DNA of 64,000 nt from CBDCGJ01 sp965216645 (GTDB lineage Bacteria > Pseudomonadota > Alphaproteobacteria > GCA-2731375), in contig CBDCGJ010000010.1 in the NCBI GenBank assembly GCA_965216645.1, forward strand, positions 39,766 to 103,765, given 5' to 3'. Shown here piece after piece: positions 45,973 to 54,632 of this stretch. The stretch's first letter is position 1, and every line of letters begins with the position of its first letter. The notes beneath the pieces were generated by a model. It was not told the DNA's origin, searched no databases, and worked only from the letters and a program-made list of their open reading frames with translations. A program made the position numbers and the translations under genes.

Positions 45973-46830
45973 ATGTTTGATCGTCATAGCCTGCGCGATA
46001 CGTTTCGCGAGCGTCTGCTGCAAGCGCTCGACGAAGCCGGCATGAACCGCAGCCAGTTGGCGCGGCGGGTCGGCATCGACCGCTCGACCCTGTCGCAAAT
46101 CCTTGGTCGGGAGGGCGGTCGGCTGCCCCGCGCGGACACCGCCGCGGCCATGGCGTCGGAGCTGCATGTCAGCCTCGATTGGCTGATGGGGCTGAGCCAA
46201 CAACCGAGCGCGGCCCAAAGCGCCGACATCGTCGAGCAATCCATGGAAATCGCGCGGGGCGATCCCTATTCCGCCGAGGTACTGCTTGCCGACTGGCATC
46301 GCCAAGCCGCCGGCTTCAAGATTCGCTACGTCCCGAGTTCCCTGCCCGATCACATGAAGATCGCGGAGGTAATCGACTATGAACATGCCTTGACGCCGGA
46401 AGCGCGGGCCGCGCAGGTTCGTGAACGCTCCGCCCGGCAACTTGCCTATGCCCGAGCGCCGGAAACGGATGTCGAGGTTTGCAGCCCAATCCAAGACTTG
46501 GAAGGCTTCATTGCCGGCGAAGGCATCTGGTCGGATTTACCGCCGAAGGTTCGTTTGGCCCAGATCGATCGCATGATTGCCCTGGTCGACGAACTCTACC
46601 CCACCTTTCGCTGGTTTCTGTTCGACGGTCGGGATCAGTTTTGTCCCCCGATCACCATATTCGGACCGGAACGGGCGATCACCTATATTGGCGGCATGTA
46701 TTTCGTCTTCAACACCACCGACCACATACAGGCGCTGGTGGAGCGTTTCGACAGCCTGATCCGATCGGCCATCCTGCAACCGACGGACATGCTGGCCTGG
46801 CTTAGCGAAAAGCGCGGCTTGCTGTCTTGA
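45973..46830 (+). CDS. XRE-family transcriptional regulator with C-terminal effector domain
   Basis: DNA-binding regulator (285 aa). A Cro/C1-type helix-turn-helix spans residues ~12-66 (RLLQALDEAGMNRSQLARRVGIDRSTLSQIL). The remaining ~210 residues carry no recognised fold, but contain FRWFLFDGRDQFCPPITIFGPERAITYIGG, seen in some bacterial HTH proteins of this length. It is divergent from the desaturase gene and its stop overlaps the LivM-like start by 4 bp (TTGA), suggesting control of one or both. Ligand unknown. Confidence 0.8.
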   Translation: MFDRHSLRDTFRERLLQALDEAGMNRSQLARRVGIDRSTLSQILGREGGRLPRADTAAAMASELHVSLDWLMGLSQQPSAAQSADIVEQSMEIARGDPYSAEVLLADWHRQAAGFKIRYVPSSLPDHMKIAEVIDYEHALTPEARAAQVRERSARQLAYARAPETDVEVCSPIQDLEGFIAGEGIWSDLPPKVRLAQIDRMIALVDELYPTFRWFLFDGRDQFCPPITIFGPERAITYIGGMYFVFNTTDHIQALVERFDSLIRSAILQPTDMLAWLSEKRGLLS

Positions 46831-47795
46831 GCGGATTGGGTTTACGGCCGCGGCATGCCGTCATTTTGCTTGTGGCGATCTGGTTGCTGCTGCCCGTCGT
46901 CCTGGTCGACTATTCGCTCTACCGGGTCTCCCAAGCCGGGGTCTACGCGCTGGCGATCGTCGGATTGAATTTGCTCGTCGGACAAAGCGGTCAATTGTCG
47001 ATCGGCCATTCCGCTTTTTTCGCGCTCGGCGCTTACATTACCGCGCTCGCTGGCGGCAACGACGGCCAATTCGTCTATCTCGCCTTGCCGCTGGCCGGGC
47101 TCGGTTGTTTCGTCGTGGGCTTTCTGTTTGGCCTGCCGGCGCTGCGTTTGAGCAATATGCATTTGCTGCTGGCGACCTGGGGATTGGCGTTGGCGTTGCC
47201 TCAATTGCTGAAATCCAGTTACCTCGAACCCTGGACCGGCGGGGTCAGCGGCATCTATCTGGAGAAACCGGGTGCCCCTTTCGGCCTGCCGTTGAGCGAC
47301 GATCAATGGTGGCATTATGTGACGCTAGCCGCCCTCATCATCATGTTGCCGGCGGCGCGCGGGTTGGTCGATGGCCGCATCGGCCGCGCCCTACGCTCGA
47401 TCCGGGACAATCCGCAAGCCGCGGCCGCTATGGGGATCAACGTGCCGCTCTACAAGGCGGGGATCTTTGGCGTCAGCGCGCTCTATGCCGGCGTTGCCGG
47501 CGGCTTGGCGGGACTGCTGAGCGACTTCGTCGGCCCCGGGACCTACGACATCTTCTTCGCCATGCTCCTTCTCGTCGGGGCTGTGGTCAGCGGACTGGCG
47601 GGGATCTGGACCGCCCTGCTCGGCGGTCTATTGATCGAGTTTCTTCCCGATATTTCCGCCGGCCTGAGTGGCAACCGCTTCTTCCCCGGCATTGCCTATG
47701 GGCTGATGCTGATCCTGATGATCTACCTGATGCCACAGGGCTTGGCCGGCCTATTGTCCCGCCTGTCCTTGACGAACGGACGGGAGACGCGATAG
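46827..47795 (+). CDS. Branched-chain amino acid-type ABC permease (LivM-like), apparently orphan
   Basis: Membrane permease (322 aa) with the LivM pattern: VYALAIVGLNLLVGQSGQLSIGHSAFFALGAY, RSIRDNPQAAAAMGINVPLYKAGIFGVSALYAGVAGGLAG and a C-terminal LMPQGLAGLL. It starts with TTG overlapping the regulator stop. No LivH, ATPase or binding-protein gene follows; the next gene is ChrB-like. It may be a partial system remnant, or serve components elsewhere. Confidence 0.82.
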   Translation: MSGLGLRPRHAVILLVAIWLLLPVVLVDYSLYRVSQAGVYALAIVGLNLLVGQSGQLSIGHSAFFALGAYITALAGGNDGQFVYLALPLAGLGCFVVGFLFGLPALRLSNMHLLLATWGLALALPQLLKSSYLEPWTGGVSGIYLEKPGAPFGLPLSDDQWWHYVTLAALIIMLPAARGLVDGRIGRALRSIRDNPQAAAAMGINVPLYKAGIFGVSALYAGVAGGLAGLLSDFVGPGTYDIFFAMLLLVGAVVSGLAGIWTALLGGLLIEFLPDISAGLSGNRFFPGIAYGLMLILMIYLMPQGLAGLLSRLSLTNGRETR

Positions 47796-47880
47796 ACAAA
47801 CGCCACGGGGACGGAGCGATCTCCCCGTCAGGCGTCATGCCCAAGTATCGCGTTCCCAAGCCTTATGGAGGAACGCCCGC

Positions 47881-48693
47881 ATGACCCAAATGATCTCCCC
47901 CGAAGACCTCTGGCATCTGACCGGCACCCCCGATTGCCCAATTGTGATCGATGCCAGAACGGACGAAGACTTCGACGCGAACCCAAGTTTGATTCCCACC
48001 GCCCTGCGGATGCCGGGCCTTGACGCCGCGAAATGGGCGGATCGGTTTTCCGGGCAAGACCTCGTCGTCTATTGCCACAAAGGTTTGAAAATCAGCCAAG
48101 GCGCGGCGGCTTGGTTGCGCCAGGCCGGCGCTCAGGCCAAGGCGTTGACTGGCGGATTTGTCGAATGGCATGGCCGGGGCTTGCCGCTCGTACCAATCGT
48201 GCGGTTGTCGCAAAGGGACGCTTCCGGACGGACGGTTTGGATCACCGGCGAGCGGCCGAAAATCGACCGTATCGCCTGCTCCTGGCTGATCCGCCGCTTC
48301 GTCGACCCCCGCGCCGTCTTCCTATTTGTCGAGCCGGATCAAGTGACGCCGGCCGCCGAGCGCTTCGATGCCACACCCTTCGACGTCGAGAGCGCATTTT
48401 GGAGTCATGACGGCGAGCATTGCACCTTCGACCGGATGGTAGGCGAATTCGGCTTGAAGACCGACGCAATGCGCCGCCTGGCCAAGATTGTGCGCGGTGC
48501 CGAAACGGCTCGACCGGAACTGGCATCTGAAGCGGCGGGCCTGCTCGCCGTTTCGTCGGGTTTAGCGCGAACCTATCCGGACGACCTCGTCCTGCTGGAG
48601 CAAAGTATGAGGCTCTACGACGCGTTTTATCGCTGGGCCCGGGACGTCGCGGAGGAAACTCACAATTGGCCCGCCCAGGCGGCAGGGGCTTGA
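47881..48693 (+). CDS. Rhodanese domain-ChrB-like chromate resistance protein
   Basis: Two-domain protein (270 aa). Residues 1-100 are a rhodanese fold with the active-site loop VVYCHKGLKIS (Cys65). Residues ~117-265 match the C-terminal ChrB domain (VWITGERPKIDRIACSWLIRRFVDPRAVFLFVEPDQV; later FDRMVGEFGL and LLEQSMRLYDAFYRWARD). ChrB proteins sense or reduce chromate and regulate chrA. A rhodanese in front is notable. GGAGGA precedes the start, and chrA starts one base after the stop. Confidence 0.85.
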   Translation: MTQMISPEDLWHLTGTPDCPIVIDARTDEDFDANPSLIPTALRMPGLDAAKWADRFSGQDLVVYCHKGLKISQGAAAWLRQAGAQAKALTGGFVEWHGRGLPLVPIVRLSQRDASGRTVWITGERPKIDRIACSWLIRRFVDPRAVFLFVEPDQVTPAAERFDATPFDVESAFWSHDGEHCTFDRMVGEFGLKTDAMRRLAKIVRGAETARPELASEAAGLLAVSSGLARTYPDDLVLLEQSMRLYDAFYRWARDVAEETHNWPAQAAGA

Positions 48694-48694
48694 G

Positions 48695-50071
48695 ATGGGG
48701 TCGTTTCCTGACAAAGGCGCCGACGGCCGGCCTTGGCCCAGTTTCGCCGAAGGCGTGAAGGTTTGGACGCGGATCGCGCTGCTGAGTTTCGGCGGGCCGG
48801 CCGGACAGATCGCGGTCATGCATCGCATCCTGGTGGAAGAGAAACGCTGGCTCAGCGAAAGCCGGTTTCTGCATGCGCTGAATTTCTGCATGCTTCTGCC
48901 GGGGCCGGAAGCGCAGCAACTCACGGTCTATGCCGGCTGGCTGCTGCACCGGGTTTGGGGCGGCATCGTCGCCGGCTTGCTGTTCGTGTTGCCGGGCATG
49001 CTGGCGATCATGGCGCTGAGTATCATTTATGCCCTGTATGGACAGGTTGGCATTGTCGCCGCCGTCTTCTTCGGATTGAAGGCGGCGGTGCTTGCCATCG
49101 TTCTACAAGCCCTGATCCGGCTCGGCTCCCGCACGTTGAGCCACTCGATACGACTGGCCCTGGCGATCGGCGCATTCGTGGCTATCTTTTTCTTCGCCGT
49201 ACCGTTCCCGGTGATTGTCTTCGGAGCTGGCGTGATCGGCTATGTCGCCGGCCGGACTGGTCATGCCGCCTTTGCCGATAGTGGTCATAAAGCAACGGGT
49301 GGGCCGGACGCGGCCAGCCTGCTCGGCGATGATGACCACGAAACCGCCGCAACCTTCAACGGCACGCTTGCCGTGGCGGTCTCGTTTCTTATCCTTTGGC
49401 TCGCACCCGTCGCAGCGCTGCTTCTGTATTTCGGCGCTGAACATCCGTTCAGCCAGATCGCGCTATTCTTCAGCAAAATGGCCGTGGTCACCTTCGGCGG
49501 CGCCTATGCTGTGCTCGCCTATGTGGCGCAAGCGGCGGTCGGCGAGTACGGTTGGCTGGCGCCAGGCGAGATGCTCGACGGCCTTGGCATGGCGGAAACC
49601 ACCCCCGGTCCTCTGATCATGGTGACGCAGTTTGTCGGCTTCATGGGCGCCTTCCGCGATCCCGCCGGCTTGTCCCCGCTGACCGCCGGGATCATTGGTG
49701 GGCTGCTGACGGTTTGGGTGACCTTCGCGCCCTGCTTCCTCTGGATATTTCTCGGTGCGCCCTTCGTCGAGCGGCTGCGCGGCAACCGCGCCCTCGCCGG
49801 CGCGCTAAGCGCAATCACCGCGGCGGTGGTCGGCGTGATCGGCAATCTGGCGGTTTGGTTCGCTTTGCACGTTCTGTTCGAGGATGTCGGCAGCTACGCC
49901 AAATTCGGATTGAAGGTCGCCGTTCCTCGGCTCAACAGCCTGGACCCGATCGCGTTGATTTTGGTACTGGCGGCGTTGGCCGCCGTTTTCCGGTTCAAGA
50001 TCGGGATTGCGGTCTTGCTCGCCGCGGCCGGCGGGCTTGGGATTTGTTTACATTTGGTCGTTCTGATATAA
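48695..50071 (+). CDS. chrA: Chromate transporter ChrA, long-chain type
   Basis: Efflux pump (458 aa) with two homologous CHR domains and about ten helices. The first repeat is VWTRIALLSFGGPAGQIAVMH; the second is KMAVVTFGGAYAVLAYVAQAAV with PGPLIMVTQFVGF. Both contain the family FGG motif. Immediately follows the rhodanese-ChrB gene, forming a chrBA unit. Together they suggest chromate resistance. Inner-membrane location. Confidence 0.92.
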   Translation: MGSFPDKGADGRPWPSFAEGVKVWTRIALLSFGGPAGQIAVMHRILVEEKRWLSESRFLHALNFCMLLPGPEAQQLTVYAGWLLHRVWGGIVAGLLFVLPGMLAIMALSIIYALYGQVGIVAAVFFGLKAAVLAIVLQALIRLGSRTLSHSIRLALAIGAFVAIFFFAVPFPVIVFGAGVIGYVAGRTGHAAFADSGHKATGGPDAASLLGDDDHETAATFNGTLAVAVSFLILWLAPVAALLLYFGAEHPFSQIALFFSKMAVVTFGGAYAVLAYVAQAAVGEYGWLAPGEMLDGLGMAETTPGPLIMVTQFVGFMGAFRDPAGLSPLTAGIIGGLLTVWVTFAPCFLWIFLGAPFVERLRGNRALAGALSAITAAVVGVIGNLAVWFALHVLFEDVGSYAKFGLKVAVPRLNSLDPIALILVLAALAAVFRFKIGIAVLLAAAGGLGICLHLVVLI

Positions 50072-50079
50072 CGCCGGCC

Positions 50080-50589
50080 ATGAATCTACAGTCGCAGCGC
50101 ATGGTCTACCGGCCGATCGATCCGGCGGATTTGGGGGACGTATACCGCCTCCTTACCGACGGTTATGTTCGCCGCTACCTGATGGACGGTGACGTGGTCG
50201 AAAAGTCTTGGGTGCTTCAGGCCATCCACAGCAGCCTCGATCTATTCGCGCGGCGCGGCGTCGGCCTGTGGCTTGCCCGCACGCGGGGGACGCAGAAACT
50301 GGTCGGTCTGGGCGGTTTCCATGTGGTCGCCAACAGCTTTACCGACGAGCCTCAGCTGATCTATGCGCTCTACGAAGAGTATGCCGGCCGCGGTCTCGGC
50401 ACGGAGATCGCGCGCACGGTAATCGACTATGCGATCGATGAGCGCGGCTTCGAAAAAGTACTCGCCGATGCCGACGCGCCCAACGTCGCCTCCACCTCCA
50501 TTCTCCGCAAACTCGGCTTCCAGCAATTCGACAGCGGGCCGGGGGCATTTGGTGAGATTCACATGTTCGAGTTTGTGCCGGACGACTGA
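50080..50589 (+). CDS. GNAT family N-acetyltransferase
   Basis: Acetyl-CoA-dependent acyltransferase (169 aa) of RimJ/RimL type. The RMVYRPIDPADLGDVYRLL start and the acetyl-CoA loop EEYAGRGLGTEIARTVIDYAI, followed by ADADAPNVASTSILRKLGF, fit the family. The ATG at 50080 is preferred over a much longer open frame because that upstream part is a shadow of chrA. Substrate unknown. Confidence 0.87.
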   Translation: MNLQSQRMVYRPIDPADLGDVYRLLTDGYVRRYLMDGDVVEKSWVLQAIHSSLDLFARRGVGLWLARTRGTQKLVGLGGFHVVANSFTDEPQLIYALYEEYAGRGLGTEIARTVIDYAIDERGFEKVLADADAPNVASTSILRKLGFQQFDSGPGAFGEIHMFEFVPDD

Positions 50590-50608
50590 TCGGCACTAAA
50601 GTCTCGTC

Positions 50609-51790
50609 ATGACGTCCAACCACGCCATCGACAAATGCATCACCATCGCCGACATGCGTCGCCTGGCGAAGCGGCGGCTGCCGGCGCCGTTGTTTCATTT
50701 CGTCGATGGCGGCGCGGAAGAAGAGGTAACCCTGCGGCGCAACACCTCAGCTTTCGACGACTATGAGATTGAGACCGAATACGCCATCGACGTCAGCCAG
50801 ATCGATCTGTCGACCACAGTGCTGGGTCAGAAGATCGCCTGGCCGGTTATCACCGCGCCCACGGGTACAGTCGGCCTGCTGCGCGCCGGTGGCGAGGTGG
50901 CGGCGGCCCGCGCCGTCGGCAAATCCGGTACCATCTATAGTCAATCCTGCATGTCCAACGCCTCGCTGGAGGAGATCGCCGCGGGCGCCAAGGGACCGAA
51001 GATGTTTCAGGCCTATACCCTGCGCGATCGAGCCATCACCCGCGACTTCGTGGCCCGTATCAAGGCCGCCGGTTTTCAAGCTCTCTGTCTCACCTACGAT
51101 GTGCCGGTACCGGGGATGCGGGAGCGGGACTTGCGCTATGGCCTGACCACACCGCCAAAATTGACTTGGAAGGCCTTAAGCCAGTTTGCCGTTCGGCCCG
51201 GTTGGGTGCTGCAGTATCTGCGCGGACCCAAATTCCGCTTCGGCAATCTCGAGCCCTACATGACGGGCACGGAAGATCTCTCCTCTGTCGTCAAGCTGGT
51301 GTCGAGCCAATTCGATCCATCGGCAACCTGGCGGGACGCGGAAGCGCTGATCGCCGAATGGGGCGGGCCCACCGCGATCAAGGGCGTGATAACCGCCGCC
51401 GATGCCCATCGGGCCCGCGACGTCGGCGCCACGGCGGTCATCGTTTCCAATCATGGCGGCCGGCAGTTGGACGGCGCGCCGGCCGCGATCGATCGGCTAA
51501 GCACCGTGGTCGACGCGGTCGGCGACGATCTGGAGGTAATCCTCGACGGCGGCGTGCGCCGCGGCCAGCATGTGGTGAAGGCCCTCGGCCTCGGCGCCAA
51601 GGCCTGCATGGTCGGCCGCCCCTATCTCTACGGCATGGCCGCCGGCGGCGAAGCCGGTGTCACCCGCGCGCTGACCATCCTGAAAGACGAAACCGAACGC
51701 GCCATGGCCTTGAGCGGCTTTCGCAACCTGGACGAAATCACCCGCGACCGGGTCACCTGGCGCTATGAAGCGCGCCTCAGGAACGCTTAA
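50609..51790 (+). CDS. FMN-dependent alpha-hydroxy-acid dehydrogenase (L-lactate dehydrogenase/glycolate oxidase family)
   Basis: FMN enzyme (393 aa) oxidising an L-2-hydroxy acid. Family landmarks: FHFVDGGAEEEVTLRRN, WPVITAPTGTVGLLRAGGE, the substrate Tyr/Lys region AIKGVITAADAHRARDVGA, and the C-terminal VSNHGGRQLDGAPAAIDRL (catalytic His, Arg) with ILDGGVRRGQHVVKALGLGA. Its 3' end overlaps the convergent EamA gene by 14 bp. Could be lactate dehydrogenase LldD or mandelate-type; substrate unresolved. Confidence 0.92.
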   Translation: MTSNHAIDKCITIADMRRLAKRRLPAPLFHFVDGGAEEEVTLRRNTSAFDDYEIETEYAIDVSQIDLSTTVLGQKIAWPVITAPTGTVGLLRAGGEVAAARAVGKSGTIYSQSCMSNASLEEIAAGAKGPKMFQAYTLRDRAITRDFVARIKAAGFQALCLTYDVPVPGMRERDLRYGLTTPPKLTWKALSQFAVRPGWVLQYLRGPKFRFGNLEPYMTGTEDLSSVVKLVSSQFDPSATWRDAEALIAEWGGPTAIKGVITAADAHRARDVGATAVIVSNHGGRQLDGAPAAIDRLSTVVDAVGDDLEVILDGGVRRGQHVVKALGLGAKACMVGRPYLYGMAAGGEAGVTRALTILKDETERAMALSGFRNLDEITRDRVTWRYEARLRNA

Positions 51791-52685
51791 CCTCGGTCGA
51801 CCGCGACGGCAGCGCGACCACGGCAACCCCGAGAAAAATCAGCACCAAGCCGCCGACCATCGCGGTCGTCACCTCTTCGCCCAAAATCAAGGCCCCGAGC
51901 AAGACGCTGAAACCCGCCCGCAGGTAACTGCCCATGGTCACTTCCAACGGTCCCAGCGACTGGACCAGGCGAAAGTAGATCGCCATGGCGAGCGCGGTTG
52001 ACAACAGCCCCAATGCGGCCACCGCCGCGAGCCCGGTCCAGGCCATGGCCGAGATCTCCGGGCGTTCGATGATGAGCGAGACCGGTGCCAACAGTAGCGC
52101 CGCCATGCCCATGGAGCAGGCGGCGGTCAGCACCGGCGGCTGTCCGGCAAAGCGCGCGGCGTAGAGCGGCGCCAAGGCATAGCAGATGCTGGCGCCGGTA
52201 ATCGCCAGTCCGCCGATCAAAGTATTGCCGTCACCAGCCAATGCAGCCGGACCGAGGACGACTGAAACGCCGAAGAAACCGACGATGATGCCGGCGAACT
52301 TGCGCACCGCGGCGGCACGTTTACGAAGCCAGAAAAATCCGATGAGGAAAACGAACAGCGGCGGCGTCGTGTTCAGCAAGCCGGCCAGACCGCTGTCGAT
52401 ATATTGCTGTCCCCAGGTGATCAGCGTGAACGGTAGCGCACTCTGAAGCAGTCCCTGGACCGTCAGCGCGACCCATTGCGTTCGCGTGCGGGGGATTGAA
52501 ATCCGCATCCACATCACCGCCGCGAATAAACAGGCCGCGCCGATTAGCAGACGTCCGAAGACCACGGTCGCCGGCGGAATAGTCTCAACGGCGATGTCGA
52601 CAAGGGTAAACGACGATCCCCACAAAAACGACAGGACGATCAACAATCCCCCCTCGATGATCCAATCGGACGTGCCGCGCCGCAT
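51777..52685 (-). CDS. EamA/DMT family transporter
   Basis: Ten-helix drug/metabolite exporter (302 aa) with two EamA repeats: VLSFLWGSSFTLVDIAVETIPPATVVFGR and GPLEVTMGSYLRAGFSVLLGALILGEEVT. Start at 52685 (MRRGTSDW) with GAGG upstream; the longer frame is not supported. Convergent with the 2-hydroxyacid oxidase. Substrate unknown. Confidence 0.88.
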   Translation of the reverse strand: MRRGTSDWIIEGGLLIVLSFLWGSSFTLVDIAVETIPPATVVFGRLLIGAACLFAAVMWMRISIPRTRTQWVALTVQGLLQSALPFTLITWGQQYIDSGLAGLLNTTPPLFVFLIGFFWLRKRAAAVRKFAGIIVGFFGVSVVLGPAALAGDGNTLIGGLAITGASICYALAPLYAARFAGQPPVLTAACSMGMAALLLAPVSLIIERPEISAMAWTGLAAVAALGLLSTALAMAIYFRLVQSLGPLEVTMGSYLRAGFSVLLGALILGEEVTTAMVGGLVLIFLGVAVVALPSRSTEVKRS

Positions 52686-52822
52686 GACATAACCTCGCAA
52701 TAAATTTCTTCCCCGCTTGGTCGCATCACGCCTGTCGCGGCGCTGGCCGAATTCGGCTGTCATGCCGGGACCGCGTCCGATTTCGGCTAGTCGACCTCCA
52801 CCTGGTGAGAAATAATGGAGCG

Positions 52823-53407
52823 ATGAAAGACGATGTGATCGGCGCTATGCCGGATTGGGAAACTTGCGACCGTGCCCGGCTCGCGCGGGACTGCCGCTAT
52901 GACGGCATCTTCTTCACGGGAGTGCGAACGACGCGCATCTATTGCCGCCCAATTTGCCCGGTGCGCCCGGCGAAGTCCGTCAATGTGATGTATTTCCCGA
53001 CCGCGGCCGCGGCGGAGCGGGCCGGCTTCCGGCCCTGCCTGCGCTGCCGGCCGGAGACCGCGCCCGGCAGCCCGGCCTGGCGCGGCACGGCCTCGACCGT
53101 GGGCCGGGCCATGCGGATGATCGACGAAGGATTTCTGGACGAGAACTCCGTGGTCGCGCTTGCCGACAAACTGGGCATCGGCGAGCGGCATCTGAGCCGG
53201 TTATTCGCCCGGCATGTCAGCGCCAGTCCAAGCCAGGTCGCCGCGACGGTCCGAGTCCAGCGCGCCAAACGTCTGCTGAACGAAAGCGGGTTGCCGATTT
53301 CGGAGATCGCGTTCGCCGCCGGCTTCCGGAGCCTGCGCCGCTTCAACGAAGTCTTCAAGGCGCTCTACGGACGGCCGCCCTCCGCCTTCAAGTCCCGCAA
53401 GACTTGA
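52823..53407 (+). CDS. Ada-type Zn-binding domain fused to AraC-family HTH
   Basis: Regulator (194 aa) with the N-terminal methyl-phosphotriester domain of Ada: RYDGIFFTGVRTTRIYCRPICP and FRPCLRCRPE supply four zinc Cys, the first of which in Ada accepts a methyl group from DNA. An AraC HTH follows (LADKLGIGERHLSRLFARHV, ISEIAFAAGFRSLRRFNEVFK). It stops there, so neither the Ada O6-methyltransferase domain nor an AlkA glycosylase is fused. It may be an alkylation-responsive activator. Start chosen at an ATG; a GTG at 52805 is possible. Confidence 0.85.
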   Translation: MKDDVIGAMPDWETCDRARLARDCRYDGIFFTGVRTTRIYCRPICPVRPAKSVNVMYFPTAAAAERAGFRPCLRCRPETAPGSPAWRGTASTVGRAMRMIDEGFLDENSVVALADKLGIGERHLSRLFARHVSASPSQVAATVRVQRAKRLLNESGLPISEIAFAAGFRSLRRFNEVFKALYGRPPSAFKSRKT

Positions 53408-53465
53408 GCCCCGATCCACAGGCGCGCTAGGCTTGAACTGGATTACGGACGAAATGGAGGGCAGC

Positions 53466-54626
53466 ATGGACGTGGCGAATAGCGACAAGGTCGGCGAACT
53501 GATCGCGCGGGTCGACCGTTTCATGGACGAACATATCTTTCCCTATGAGACCGAGCATTGGGAGTTCGTCGAAGACGAAAACAATCTCTGGCAATATCCG
53601 CCTTGGTTCGAGGATCTGAAAGCCAAGGCGCGGGAGGCCGATATCTGGAATTGGTTCCTGCCCAAAGATTACGAGGAGTTCAGCCCCGGCCTCAGCAACG
53701 CCGAGTTCGCGCCGATCATGGAGCGGATGGCCCGCGTGCCCTGGGCGCAAGAGGTCTTCAATTGCAGCGCGCCCGACCGCGGCAATATGGAAGTGCTGGC
53801 CCGCTTCGGCTCCGAGTATCAGCAGCGGACATGGCTCGAACCTTTATTGGCGGGCAAAATGCGTTCGGCCTTCTCGATGACGGAGCCGGCCGTCGCCTCC
53901 TCCGACGCCGGCAATCTGGAAACCACGATACAGCGGGACGGCGACGAATATGTGATCAACGGCCGTAAATGGTTCACCTCGAACGCCTTCAACCCACTCT
54001 GCAAGATATTCGTGGTGATGGGCAAAACCGATCCGGAAGCGCCGAGGCATCAGCAGTTTTCCATGATCCTGGTGCCCAAGGACACGCCGGGCGTGATTAT
54101 CGAGCGGCCGCTCCGGGTCTTCGGCTCCGTTCATTCGCCGGGCGGCCACGCGCAGGTTCACTATGACAATGTCCGGGTGCCGGCGGAAAACCTGATCCTG
54201 GGTGAAGGCCGGGGGTTCGAGATCGCGCAGGGCCGCCTCGGCCCCGGTCGTTTTCAGTACGCCATGATGTTCGTCGGCATGGCATCGCGCTGCCTCGAGC
54301 TGATGTGCAAACGGGTGGAGGAGCGCGTCGCCTTCGGCGAAAAGCTGGCGGATAAGACCAGCATCCAACATGACATCGCCCGCTCCCGCTGCGAGATCGA
54401 GCAATGCCGCCTATTGGTGATGGCGGCAGCCGAAACCATGGACAGAATGGGTCCGAAGGAAGCCCGCGACCATATCTCCATGGTCAAGATCGTCGCGCCG
54501 GAAATGTGTTTCAAGGTTGCGAACCGGGCGATCCAGGCCTTCGGCGGTATGGGCTTCACCCAGGATACGCCGATCCAGAAGATCTTCATGACCGCCCGCT
54601 TCTGCCAGGTCGCCGACGGCCCGGAC
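53466..54626 (+). CDS. Acyl-CoA dehydrogenase, truncated by the contig junction
   Basis: FAD-dependent acyl-CoA dehydrogenase of the FadE-like group that oxidises an acyl-CoA at C2-C3. From GGAGGGC and ATG 53466 the protein runs 387 residues: SAFSMTEPAVASSDAGN (FAD), EYVINGRKWFTSNAF, HYDNVRVPAENLILGEGRGFEIAQGRLGPGR and AIQAFGGMGFTQDTPIQKIFMTARFCQVADGPD. The family then continues with EVH..., but here the frame passes into IspH sequence. About 20-25 C-terminal residues are missing. Expressed function cannot be judged from this contig. Confidence 0.88.
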
Positions 54627-54632
54627 GTAAAA
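54620..54632. other. Probable contig junction (alphaproteobacterial to foreign DNA)
   Basis: At 54626/54627 the translation switches, in frame, from the acyl-CoA dehydrogenase ADGPD motif to VKEGETNPNFRFFDTICGATQERQ of IspH. GC content, codon use and gene content change at the same point. There is no repeat, tRNA, integrase or insertion sequence at the site. See findings. Confidence 0.85.
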
